This document shows positions 25,498 through 37,400 of a stretch of 64,000 bases of DNA, piece after piece. The notes under the pieces were generated by a model that had not been told where the DNA came from, searched no databases, and saw nothing but the letters and a program-made list of their open reading frames with translations. A program made the position numbers and the translations under genes. Source of the stretch: Tribonema minus. Its lineage: Eukaryota > Sar > Xanthophyceae > Tribonematales > Tribonemataceae. Numbering within the stretch: position 1 is the first letter of the stretch; every line of letters begins with the position of its first letter. The stretch is from positions 124,001-188,000 of the forward strand of contig JAFCMP010000190.1 in NCBI GenBank assembly GCA_017506865.1, read 5' to 3'.

Positions 25498-28400
25498 ATG
25501 TCATCCCTGTCGCGTGACCGAGTGAGGCAAGGTGATCAGGCAATATGCGCCGCAGCGCGGCACGATAGATGGTCTAAAGCTTGGTCTCAGGTGGATGTCT
25601 CACACTGGTGAGCTGCACATTGAGCCCGTAGGTGTGGTCAATGATCGGTTGCACTGGCTCTTGATAGCGACTGCTACATGCTATACAACGTCAACATGGC
25701 ACATGATTTGACAGCTAGCAGCTAGCTCACGGAGGGTTGCGACCCGGAACCTTTTTGCCTCTCTTTTGACAGTTGTAAATCAAGCCGAGGTGGCGTATCG
25801 TGAGGCGGTCGGTGCAAACCGTGTGCGCCTTAATCCTGGACTTCGCCTGAACCTACCAGTTGTGCACAAGCTGTGGCGCGTGGACATGCGGGAGTCTTTC
25901 GTCGGCATCAACAGAATAAATGCGTACACCAAAGACAACGTGCCCGTGTCAGTGTCGGGATCCTTGTTCTACAAGCCTGTGGATCCTGAGAAATGCTGCT
26001 TCAGCATTGACAACCCCGTCCAGGTATGGAATACTGCGGAAGTACAACTTGCAGCACCAGTGTCCAAGCTCTTGGGCGCAGTGCAGACTAGGTTACTACG
26101 TAGGATTCAAGCCTTAGGAGCACATGTGATACGGGCCTCCCCTGGGGACCTTCATTATACAAGCTCATGAGCAGGATTACGACCATGTTCAATCCGTGTG
26201 GCGGCAAATGCGTGTACGTATAGGCTTGCGTTTGTGTGCAGTATCATCGCGACAACATTTGCATGTACACTAGTTCATCATTGTGACCTCTACCATAGGT
26301 ATCTATGGCGCAGTGCGCTCATGTGGTTTGTTTACATTTGGTAGCTCTACCCTGCAAGTCTGCCCAAATGAGACCACGGGATGCTGCCCTATGCAATGGC
26401 AGCACCGTGACCATTGTTGGGCGGTGGCACGTGGGTCATTACCTCACGGTAACGGAAGCGCTTTGAGCGCATGCGCGTCGCCATTGCATTGCCTGCTATT
26501 GTTGTTGCAGGTATTCGACAGGCCCTTGCATCACTACTTACCGTACATGATGGTGAATAAGGCCTCCCCCCCCCCCAATATGATCGTCCCTGCTAGAGTC
26601 TGCGTATATTGTGCTAATGATGCCTGCTCTGTGTGCGATGTGCAGGCTGTGTGCGCTGTTGGCGAGAGCAGCTTCCGAGCTGTGCTGGGCCGGTTTGACT
26701 ACGACCAGATCATTGCACAGCGTAACGAGCTCAGCTCCGAGATGCTGCAAGATGTGGGCGTATCTACAAAGCATTGGGGCATCTGCTGCACACGCTTTGA
26801 GGTATTTGCGCAATACACTTCAAAGCACGCGTACAAACATTGGTTCATGTATCACAGCAACCTGCTGTATGAGAACATCTCTGAGGCTATGAACGATACA
26901 TTTGACGAGGGAATATGCGCAAAATATGATGCACAGTCCATCAAGGATTCCCGGCTGTTCTGTCAAGGATTGTGCTGATGAAGGCTGCACAAATTGGCGC
27001 TTGTATGTTGCGCCGCCGGTTGGCCAACTTCATGTTCCAAAATTGCGGGTTGCTGTGCTGAGGATTGATCTGAGTTGTACCGATAGTTGGCATGTTGCAA
27101 AAAACACGCATTTGACAATTTGACCACAATGTTGACTGCTTTCAGTATATGCTGATGTGCAACAGTCAGCATGTAATTGTTTACCTTTCCACACGGTAAG
27201 CACAACATGTGTCCATGATCTCTCTGTTGTTTCCATATTTCTGCCTTTGCAGTTGCAGGAATTTCAGCCACAGAATGAAGCCACAGCCCGTCAGCTTGAG
27301 AAGCAGATGCACGCTGAGCGTTCCCGGCGCGAGAATGAGCTGGACACACTGGCCAGCATCCGCACAGCAGAAGGCCTTAAGCAGGTACGGGCTTCTAAGT
27401 AGCAGCAACCTGGTGTCTGTACAACCGCATCCATTGTCTTCATTGCGCTGACGTCCGCAAGGGTCAGAAAGCCTTTGCCTCAAGGAACGCTCTCAGGTAG
27501 CGTCATCACCTTATGGCATATAGCGCACTGCATTGACCAGCCATGTGAAATGACACCACGTGAGCAATGTACGTATGGACTTGTATTTATAAAGGCCCAA
27601 GGGAGGCCGGGTTGCCTATGCAATCGAAAAGCTTGCGTCAACGCAGCAGCCTAGTCTGCGCTGTGCCCTAGGAGCTTGGATACCGGCGCCGCAACACAGC
27701 CCAGCATTCGCGCTCCACGTGTGTACGCCATAACGCGCTCCGCCAACTCCCGCGCCAGCGATATGCTCAGCTCAATGAGGATCTGACGCTTAGCTAACCC
27801 GGCCTTGCGTAACACATCTGCCTTCCCCCCCCCTGAGCACAGTGCTGAGTGCATTGCCAACTCCTTAACAAAAAGGCTTGTCTGCTTGCCCAGCCGTCCG
27901 TACGACTCCTGCACGAATGGCACAAAAGCCCAAGATGACGTCAAGGTGCCGGTGTGGTGCTTGACCTTCGCGTCCTCCCCCACCCCAGCAGCATAGCCGT
28001 CCGTGTTCGAGGCATTTGTTCTGCCTGTCAGGTTCGAGCTCGCTGTGGGCGCGCGCACACTTGTGTCTAGCACTATTCCCTTGTTACGGTATGCACTGCT
28101 AAAGTGCAGACACCCTGGGTCAATGACTGTGTCCGCCCGATACCCCGGTACCTTGAAGACGCTAGCGTCCTCATTGCGGACAATAGAGACATGGTGCTGT
28201 CTCAAGATGCGCTGCAGGCACCGCTTTTGGGCAGTGTGTGTCGCGTTGTGCCCCCGTATGTGCTGGCTGGGGCAGCTGATCGCATGCGTGGAGGTGGGGC
28301 TCACATCACTGCACCGCCATGGGCACACCTCGCCCTGTATGCCCCACCCGTCTATGAAGATCGCAATCAAAATCATCGTGGCTGCTGCCATACTGGACAT

Positions 28401-31400
28401 GGGCGCCGCACCCGGGCGGTCATTGGCAGTGGGTGGCACGCTCATCCACGCCATTGCCCCGGACGCACGCTGGCTGCGCAGCTGCGCCAGGACCCGTGCG
28501 CTAGCCTGTTGGCGGCGGCGGCTGGTGTCGCGCGAGTCACCAATAGGTGCAGCCTGCGTCGGCTTGCCCACGGCACCAGCCGAGGCAGCCTCTAGGTCCT
28601 CCACCAGGCAATCCTCGTATTGACGTCGAAGAACATTTGAAAGGCCGGCTTGTAGTCCGTGCGTGAAGTGACCGCGCCGGCGGCGGGGCACTACCTTCCT
28701 GCAGATCTCATCAGCATAGGCCTCCCAGTCGTCGTCGTCGTCCTCCTGCCCGCCGCTGCAGCTGCTTTCTTCCGCGCTAGTTTGTGTTTTAGCGGGCGTG
28801 GAAGGGGCAGCCGCGGCAGCGGCTTGAGGGCCAGGTACGGTCGCCGCCGCAGCGGCCGCCTCGGCGCCAGGCACAATGCCGTGGGTGTGTGGGGCTGGCT
28901 CAGTGGTCACTGTCTCCGTGACGGCAGTTGCGGCGTAGATCGCTTGCACCGCAGTGGGGAGCGTCGACGCTGCGGCCGTCGTATCTGCTGCCCACCGTAG
29001 CAACGATGCTGGGAGCTGCTCGGCCACAGCTGTGCGTGATTTTTCGCCGCCATCAGCTGTCAGCGCTCGCGTAGAGCGTCGCACGGCCTCGATGATTGGC
29101 GGCAGTCCCTGGTCCTCGCGTATTGCGCATGAGTGCTGCGCGAACCAGGTGACTGCGCCGTGTTCGTCAGTGCCGAGCCTCAGGGCCCCTGCTGCCACAG
29201 TGGCATGAATTATTGCCGGCCTCAGTGTTGTGCATGCCTGGGCCGTGTATGCGGCTGGTGCCAGTAGCCCCAAAAGCGGCATGCCCAGACCGCCTCGTCG
29301 CTCCGGCAACCGTGACGCCCGCAGTGGCACTGCGATGTCCGTGAGTTCTGGCGGGCCCAAGCGCGGCAATACCAGCACGCTGCCACTGCTGGCTTCCTCA
29401 TTGTCACCAGCAGTGCAGGCGGCCAGCAGGTGTGACTTCATGGCTGCCGCGGTAGAGCAGCCGTGCAGATGCAGCATGCGTTCGAGCGTCCATGCACAGA
29501 ACCCGTCAAACGCGTGCAACCATGTCTCACTCAAAGCCGTGTCAACGACCCGAGCTAAGAAGCCCATGCGCTTCGTCAGTGACCTGCGTAGAATGAACTG
29601 TGCTGCCTGTAGGTGATGCCGCGCCATTCCAGCTAGCTGCCACGACAATCGCCATGTCCCTGCGTCGACAAGATGCTTGCTCATGGCAGCGTGCACATAG
29701 GCTGGGTGCCCTACCGGTACCCCGACCGATGTAAAGCCCTGACTGGATTCTGGCATGGTGGTGTCCACAAACGGTATGTCAAGGGCGCGCAGGCGTGCTC
29801 TGGCCGCTTCATCAAACACTGTGCCGCGCATGGCGATGGCCAGCGACTTGTCTGGTCGAACGCGTAGGCCCCCTGCCGCCAGCCGGCGGATCACCTCTGC
29901 CACCCCAGCGGCCGCTGCATCGTCGAAGTAGGCAGCTTGCAGCACGTTGAGGTCATCCAGGAAAGCGCAGTGCGGGGCTGGCGGTTCCGCTGTGCTGTGG
30001 CCGTAGGCCGGCATACTGCCGGGCGTCGCATTCACTCCATCAGGGTAGAAGAGTAGGAAGGCCGCTGCCACTGCAAAGTACAGCGGCCCTAGAGGGTCCC
30101 CTTGCTGGCACCCTAGGTGGGAGCAGATAATGCGAGCTTCACCGTTCACCTCCACCCGCATCTCTGGGGCAGTGTCACCACAGTATACGGACTCAAAGTG
30201 CGGGAGCAGCTCCGGACAGAAGAGCATAAGCCCCCGCACAATGGCGGCGCGATCCACACTGTTAAATGCGTTCTCACAGTCCAGTTGGATAGTGGTGCCA
30301 TACAGCTCGTGCCACACGCGCGCGCGCGCTGCCACATGCTCGACGCCAGACCGGTATCCTACGCCAAACTGCGACATGGAGGCCAGCAGCCCCGATATCT
30401 TGCCCTTGACACTCCGTGCCGCTGTGGACCCGAGGAGTCTGCGCCAGACACTGGAGCAGGCGATCGGACGCCGCTTCTGTCCTATGCCTGAGAGGGCCGC
30501 GGCGCGGAGAAGCCGTTGCGATTGCTCCGGCAGCAGTTCGGGCTCAACAAGCAGCGTCGTGAACACCTTGGCCAGGTGATGAGCGAATGCCGGTTCCATC
30601 ACATCTGATTCTGAATCACCAGCTAGTCCTGGCGAGGCACTGCTCACGGGGCGGGTGGCTGCTTTCACTGGTGCACCAGGCCCAGCGGCCATCAAGAGGT
30701 GTTCATAGCGTAGGCCGTCCAGCCCTCCTGCCTTCCCCGCCCCTGCTGCGGACAAGGTCGACAGTATGTCTGCCGCCTCCACCTCGAGGCGCCGTCCGGC
30801 TGCGCTGGCAGCATCCTCAGGCCTATCGCTGTGATCATGTGCCTGACCCGATTCGAAGACAGGACTGCCGCTGCCAGCTGGCCCGGTGGTCGTTGCCACC
30901 CCTGCGCTGTGTAAGCAGTGCCGCCGGGCGTCGCGTACCAGGCCGCGCACTTGCTCCATTGGCGTATCGACTACCCCCGGCCGGGTGCCAGTTTCAGGGT
31001 GCTTTGCTGCCAGCACCTGTGCCGTGACCTCGTCTGCTGGGGCGCATGCTTCACGCGCCTCTAGTCGTGCGGCAGCCAAGCCTACCCCCCGTCGCTTGCC
31101 TGAGAGGGCAGCGCATGCTGTTTGCTGCCTGGAGTCAGCCTCCGTCCAGTCGGCATCGAAGTTCGTTTGTGCCGACGCCATAGCTGCGTTGTTTGGTTTG
31201 GGGGCCCGCAGCGCCGCTGCTGCTGACAGCGTCTTTCTCAGTAGCTCCGCGAAGTCGCCAGACAGCAACGCTGCCAGCCGGGCCGCAGGCGGCATACCGG
31301 TTCCCTCCGGTTGCCTACCAAAGGCCATCGCTGCTAGCAGGTGCAGCAGCCTGTAGCCGCGCTGCACTAGAGTCTGAGAAACCTGATGAGCAAACGCCCC

Positions 31401-34400
31401 GGCACCATGGTGGAGGCGCACCCGTGCCGCCTCACGTGCACTGTCTGTGGCGTCCGCCAGTAGTCGTGTGGCGTGCTCCACTAGCCGTGCCCACTGGGTG
31501 CACTGCAGCTGAGTGCGGAAGGGGTTGGCAGTCGTGGTGAACCGCAGCAGCAGTAGATCCGCCTCATTGGTCTGGTCAAGTGCGTGGACGACCGAGGGCG
31601 TCGAGAGGTCCCAAGCCAGGGATGCTCGTGCCTGGGGCTTTGAGGGCCTGCCACTGGTGGTGGTGGTCGGGGGGGGCGGTGACGCGGCATCGTCCGGCGG
31701 GTCCACGTCCATGTCCGCCCATCCCACGGCCGTCCCGCGGGGGGGGCTGCTGTCCTGCAGCCTCAGGCTGTCAGACTGAGTGCGGCTGCCGGCGCTGCTA
31801 GGCGGTGCCGCAGCAGCTGCCGTTCGGCGCCGGCGTTGCGCGCCGGTTGCCGTGGCCGCCGGGCGTTTCTTGCTAGACTTTGAGTTGGCAGCGCCACTAG
31901 CCGGCACCGCCGGTAGTTTTGGAGGTGTCGCTGCGGCAGCCCCCGCCGCCGCGGCCGCGCCGTCGCTACCCGCACCCCCGCCCTCGGACTGGCCCGGGGG
32001 TACTGCCGGGCGTGCGCGCGTGGGGGCGCTTCCATTCCGTCGACACGTGTGGCATGGCGAGGTCAGCGCGCATTGCCTCTGCCCCGCGCTGGCTGACATA
32101 TGGACCAGGCCGCAGGCACCTGTGCATGCACTCAGCTTCCTTACCGCCCGTAGGAAGTCTTCTGCCGTGCAACCATACATGGTGCTCATCTCCTGCACAT
32201 GCTTGGCATGGTGTGCCCCAGTGCTGCAGGTACTGCTGCCTGAAGGGGCACGGTCACCGGATGGGTCGTGATCAACCTGCTGCCGGATGCCCTTGGCGTA
32301 TGCTGCCGCCGGATTTTGCTGACAGTGTGATGTGCTCGCCTCAGGGTTCAGCATCGACCTCGTGCAGCTACCACCGTTGAAGTGGGCCACTACCGGTGCC
32401 ATGCGGCTCGCAGCTGACAGTTTGCCTCGCTGTTTGCTGTCCTCTTTCTGACCAAGCTGCCAAAATGCCAGTGTGCATAGTGGACACCTCAGTGGCTCAG
32501 GCTGCTGTGGCAACTGCAGCGCAGTACGGGGCTGTGTCCGACTCGGAGCCGTGATGTGGGTGCTGTCAGCTTGAGTGGTCGCCGACGCTGTCATAGTGGT
32601 TGGCAAGGGCGGAGCTGCCGCAGGGGCGACAAGCAGTTCAAAGTGTCCCACATTTGTATATAGCCCAGGCGGCGTCCACAGCACATCCAGATGGCAGTCA
32701 GGCTGAGCTGGAGTCGCCGGTGCGAATACCGCTGGCAGCCCCATCAGTTGTGCCAGCACCAGCCCTGTTGATTTTTGCGTGCTGCCAGTGGCCTGAGGCT
32801 TGGCCTGCCACACCGTCACCGAGACCGCGTAGACCGCTGCAACAATGGCCCACACAGACAAACCGAGGGGCCGTCCCCACACGCCCTCTTCCTGTAGGCG
32901 TTGCAGCAGGAGCGTGTGCCCGCTGTCCTTGCTATCCGTTTCATTTGTGCCGTACTCGATTGCGAGGCAGCGAGCGCGTGTCCCGTACGTGTCGAATTGT
33001 TCACGTGTACACGCAGGTTGGGCTGCGGCATGCGCGGTCAGTTGACGCATCGATGACATGCTGGCCCCTTGTTTGCCCGCCCCCTGCGTGACGTATGCCA
33101 CCATCCCGTCCAGCAGTGCCTCTCGCATGGCAATCACCAGCGCTGGGGCCGGCAGTCCGTGCTCAACTGCGACGCTGCCTATGCCGTGTAGAGCTGTATG
33201 AATCAGGCAGTTGCCGTTGCCCACGTTGCTCACGGGGCGAAGCTCCCCACCACGTGCTAGCGTCGCTGTGTTTTCCCCAAGCGCCTGTTTGTGGAGTGCC
33301 TGCAGGCCCGTGTGCCAAGTGGAAAAGCCATAGTTGGTGGCTTTTGCCAGCGCGTCTTGCTGCTCCTCCACGGTGACTGTATGGCACACGGTTGAGGGTA
33401 TCCGGGTCGCCACCGTCACGGTGGTGACCTTCGCCGGCCCGGATATTGGTGCTGAGGGGGCAGAGGCACCGCCCCTTGGCGGTGTGGTGGCTGGTGCCAG
33501 CTGCCCTAGGGGTGCAGGAGAATTGTCGCACTGGGCCTGTCGCTCCTGCGTCCGCCGTCTGTGTTTACCTCTGCGTCGACTGCGCTTTCCACTGGCAACC
33601 ATAGCCGTGACAGATGCTGTCTCGGTCATTGTTGCGTGGGTGCTGTTATCACCGGCCTGCGTTACGTCTGACTCGCCATGTTTCCCGGCTGGCTGGCGAG
33701 GCGACCTGGCAACGACCGGTTCCCTAAGGGAGAGTTGGTCAAACACCGCTGCCAGGTCGTTACCCTCTTCTCGGAGGGAGAGCAAGCTGAACGTGACCGT
33801 CAGGTCATGCATCTGATTCACCAGCGGTGCGCAGGGAGTCCGGCCCAGCAGGGTCTGTGTTGCTGGCGCGTGCAGTCGGCGTGACGTGCGGCCGGGTTCA
33901 AGCTTGGTACCCGTCGGCCAAGCGCAAAGCACCGTGACGCGTGCCCGATTGGGGGCAAGGGCCAGTGCACGTACCCTGCGCGCGAGTGCGCCAGCCGCCC
34001 CCAGCAAGCCTTGCCAGTGAGATCCCGTCGGGTCCCTGGGGCATTCGCTAGACTGAGCGCCCGCTGCGACAGCAGCTGCTGCACTGCCAGGTGTGCTGGG
34101 CACACGATCGTTGCTTGACATCGTTGCGCCGCTATCGCTAGCACGACTTTCGCCAGGCAGCACACCCATTGTGCTGCTCCGGGTCAGTCTCGGCAGCGGC
34201 GCAACTGCCACACCGTCCAACGTAGATGCATGGGCTTGCCTGGGGTCCACCCCCAGGTGCTCGCATCCGAGGATTTTGCGTATGGGACCACATTTGCTAG
34301 CGGCGGCGAGCAGCGCGGCTGTTGGCTTCAGGCTATTCCCCCCACCAACAGCTGCACCACCCGCTGCCGCCGCGCATGTCGTTGGTCGGGTGTGTATGTC

Positions 34401-37400
34401 AGCAATGTGATCATGGCCTGATGCACGGTCACAGCCTGACAGTGTGCATGCTGTCGCGGCGACCGGGCCTGCGAGGCAGTCGGCGCAGCGCCACACGTCG
34501 CACTGGTCCAGGGCCCCTAGATCACCAGATGGTGTCGTGGCGCTTGCTGCTGTGCGTCTGATGAAGAGGTTGCCGCACCCATCGCAGACCTGCTCCAGGC
34601 CGCCGCATATTGGTCGGTGGTCTAGGAAAAGCTGAACATGCAGTTCTGCAAATTGCTTCCCTTTCCCTGTGTGGCGCGTGCGCTGGTGTGCACATGCGTG
34701 TGCCGCTGGGCAATTCTTGTCCAGGGCGCGAGGATTTGCTCGCACTATGAACTTGTCGCACATGCGGCAGTCCAGCCCCGGGATATTGACCTTCCGGTTG
34801 GCAGCGTGTATCTTGGCGGGCGCCAGATCTGTCCTAGCGGTGATGCCGGATATTGGGTGCCCGTTGCGACTGTTACCGTCAGAGGTGACGCTGCCGCCTG
34901 ACAGAGAGGCGCCGCTGCCAGCTGGCTGCAAAAACCGGGACGTGATTTGTCTCTGGTGACCCGCCGGCCCAGGTTCGCCAACTTCCATCGGTACAGGCAT
35001 GGTCACGGTGACCGGCTTTGCCAGCGCACCGCCAGACTGTGGCTCTGGGCGGGTGACGCTGCCAGTGCTTTGGGCGCTGGCGCGGCGCCGACCCCGCCGG
35101 GGTGCAGCCGCCCCACGTTCGCCGCCCGGTGCAGCAGCGGCCGCTGGTGCTGTTGTCACCATGTCTGCAGCACATGGGGTTGCCGCTGCGGTGACCTCCA
35201 TCGGCTGAGGACCGGGATGCCACTGGGGAGAGGCGCCGCTGCTAGCTGGCTGCGAAGGCCGCGACGTGATCCGTCTCTGGTGACCCGCTGGCCCACTGGT
35301 AGGTTCGCCAACTTCCATCGGTACGGGCACGGTCATGGTGACCGCCTTTGCCAGCGCACTCAGTTTGCCACACGGCGACTCTGGGCGGTTGATGCTGCCA
35401 ATGCTTCCGAGGCGGCCCAGGGGCGGCCCAGCGTTGGCGCCGCGGCGCCGACCCCGCCGGGATGCAGCTGCCCCGCGTTGGCCATCTGATGCGGCAGCGG
35501 CTGCCGGTGGTTTTGGCACCATGTCTGCCGCACGTGGCGTTGCCGCCGCCGTTAAGTCGGAGGTAACCTTGCGACCGCATGCAGCGGCGGCTGTGACAGT
35601 CGTCCGTGGCTGTGCAACCACCTGGTTGGCCGGTGCGGGCCCCGCCGCTGGTGCGGCAGTGGCAGCCGTCACTAAAGGCGTTTTCCGCCGCGATCGTCGT
35701 TTTGGCATTGGCGTTGTCGCTACTGGTGGATCCGGCGGCAGTGTCGCCCGACGGCGTGTACTTGCCGCTGGTGGCGGTAGTACCACCAAGCTCAGTACAA
35801 TTATCGCTGTTGGCGGCAGTGCCTCCCGTAAACTCGCCGCTTGAGCCTCCGAGTCACTGGCAGGCTGATGCCGCGGGCGCTTCGTCTGTGAGCATCCCCT
35901 GTTACAGTGATTACTGGCACCTGGGCTGGTCAGATGGCGGCGGCGCTTCTTGACGTGCGCATGGCTGCCACTGCCCTGAGGCTCGTCCGAGTCGGCTGAC
36001 GACAAGTGTAGTCTGCGCATGCTTCTGCACAGCTCTGCAACCTGACTGCATACTGGCACCTCTGGCATCGGCCGCGGTCTAGAGCTCTGGGCCATCAGCT
36101 GAGGTGGTGGCGGGCCGGGTATCGGCGGCGGGCCCGGAATCGGTGGCGGACCCGGGATCGGCGGCGGGCCCGGTATCGGCGGCGGGCCCGGGATCGGTGG
36201 CGGGCCCGGTATCGGCGGCGGGCCTGGAATCGGCGGCGGGCCCGGGATTGGCGGCGGGCCCGGGATCGGTGGCGGCGGCGGTATCGCTAGGCGTACCCAA
36301 CGGCCAACACCATGGCGGCGTCTGCGGCGTGTGTCAGATTGGCGTGCAGCTTTGACCTGCCACCACCACAAGCCAGTATTCAGCCCGTGGTTGCGCTGTC
36401 CCCGTTTGCGTTTCAGAGGTGACCCCTCCCCATGTGAGGTAGGGCTGGTAAGCCAGTGGAGGGCCATAGCTTTGAAAGGCGACTTTGAGGGGCGAGAGAA
36501 AAAAAAAAAAAAAAAAAAAAAAAAAGCCCAGGCTCGATCTCGAAAGCGCGGCTGCCTACCGCGAACACGTCCCTGCACAGCTATACCACTTCCAGTTCAA
36601 GATCACACCCTGCTCTGGTGTATCTGGTGAGGTGCTTTTCCCGCCGTCGTGAAACGAGCGGTGGTGGAACGAGTCGGTGTGCTCAAGCTCTCTGCCTCTG
36701 ACCAACACAAGGCAGCTAGGTTGAATGCAATGCTGTGCAATTCGTGTCCTTGCCGCTGCAGTGTCGTGATCCTGTCGTGTCTGTGCGTGTGCTGAATGCA
36801 GTCAGTCTCTGCCAGGCGAGGTCCCTTGTGCGGCTGCAAATCAAGCTGGTCAGCAAGCGTTCAAACCTTAATCTGGTGAACTGCTATCTACTGTCCTGCG
36901 ATCCAGTGTGCCCTAGGTTCCCCCTTCCCGATCCGTCGACGGCGATATCGTCTGATGTTTTCTTTTTTTTTTTTTGGTTTAGTTTGCCCTTCTTGTGCTT
37001 CGGCCGATGTCGCTGTGTGCGTAGGTAGCTTTAGCAAAATCAATGCGAGGCTTACTTGCTGTCACCGGCGACCCACGCTGCGTGTCTGGCCTTGTTCGCC
37101 ACAGGCCCGCGGTGGAGCGAAATCCGCTCTCTAGTCCTCGGGCTGTAGCCAGGCTGACAGGTTGAGCGTGCGGTGCTGCTGTGCCCTCAGTGTCCCCTGT
37201 GCATCCTCGCCTTCCGCGCCGCCGCTCCGCCAGCGGCTCCTCCTAACATGGTGGTGCACCGTACTTGATGAGGCCTAGGCGTACCGAATTGCTCAAAATG
37301 TACTGCAGCAATTCATACTGTTGTGGTTCACGGAGAAGGCAGTAAGCATGGTCGAGGCATTTTGCTGTTTGATCTTGCTAAGCAATCAAGATTGCAGCTA

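Larger units (their letters stand above)
27651..36600 (-). mobile_element. non-LTR retrotransposon (RLE type) nested in the Band 7 intron
   Basis: The block consists of the antisense ORF plus a 5' module with a T27 run and a tRNA-like sequence. It is visibly richer in G+C and in Pro/Ala/Gly/Arg codons than the host gene around it. Limits given are minimal: the real element may reach about 27600 on one side and about 37250 on the other, where GC-rich sequence gives way to ordinary intron. I found no LTRs, no convincing target-site duplication and no clear 3' poly(A). There is one copy in the window. The long uninterrupted ORF suggests a recent or selected insertion. Confidence 0.8.

Noticed and set aside
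36468..36578. Retrotransposon ORF starting upstream through poly-Phe
   Set aside because: The upstream part translates the T27 run and the tRNA-like module, and the codon at 36578 is GTG; MALHW at 36467 is the first ATG after them.
36526..36600. Functional tRNA gene
   Set aside because: A and B boxes and an anticodon-like arm are present, but the acceptor stem does not pair and the T-arm is poor.
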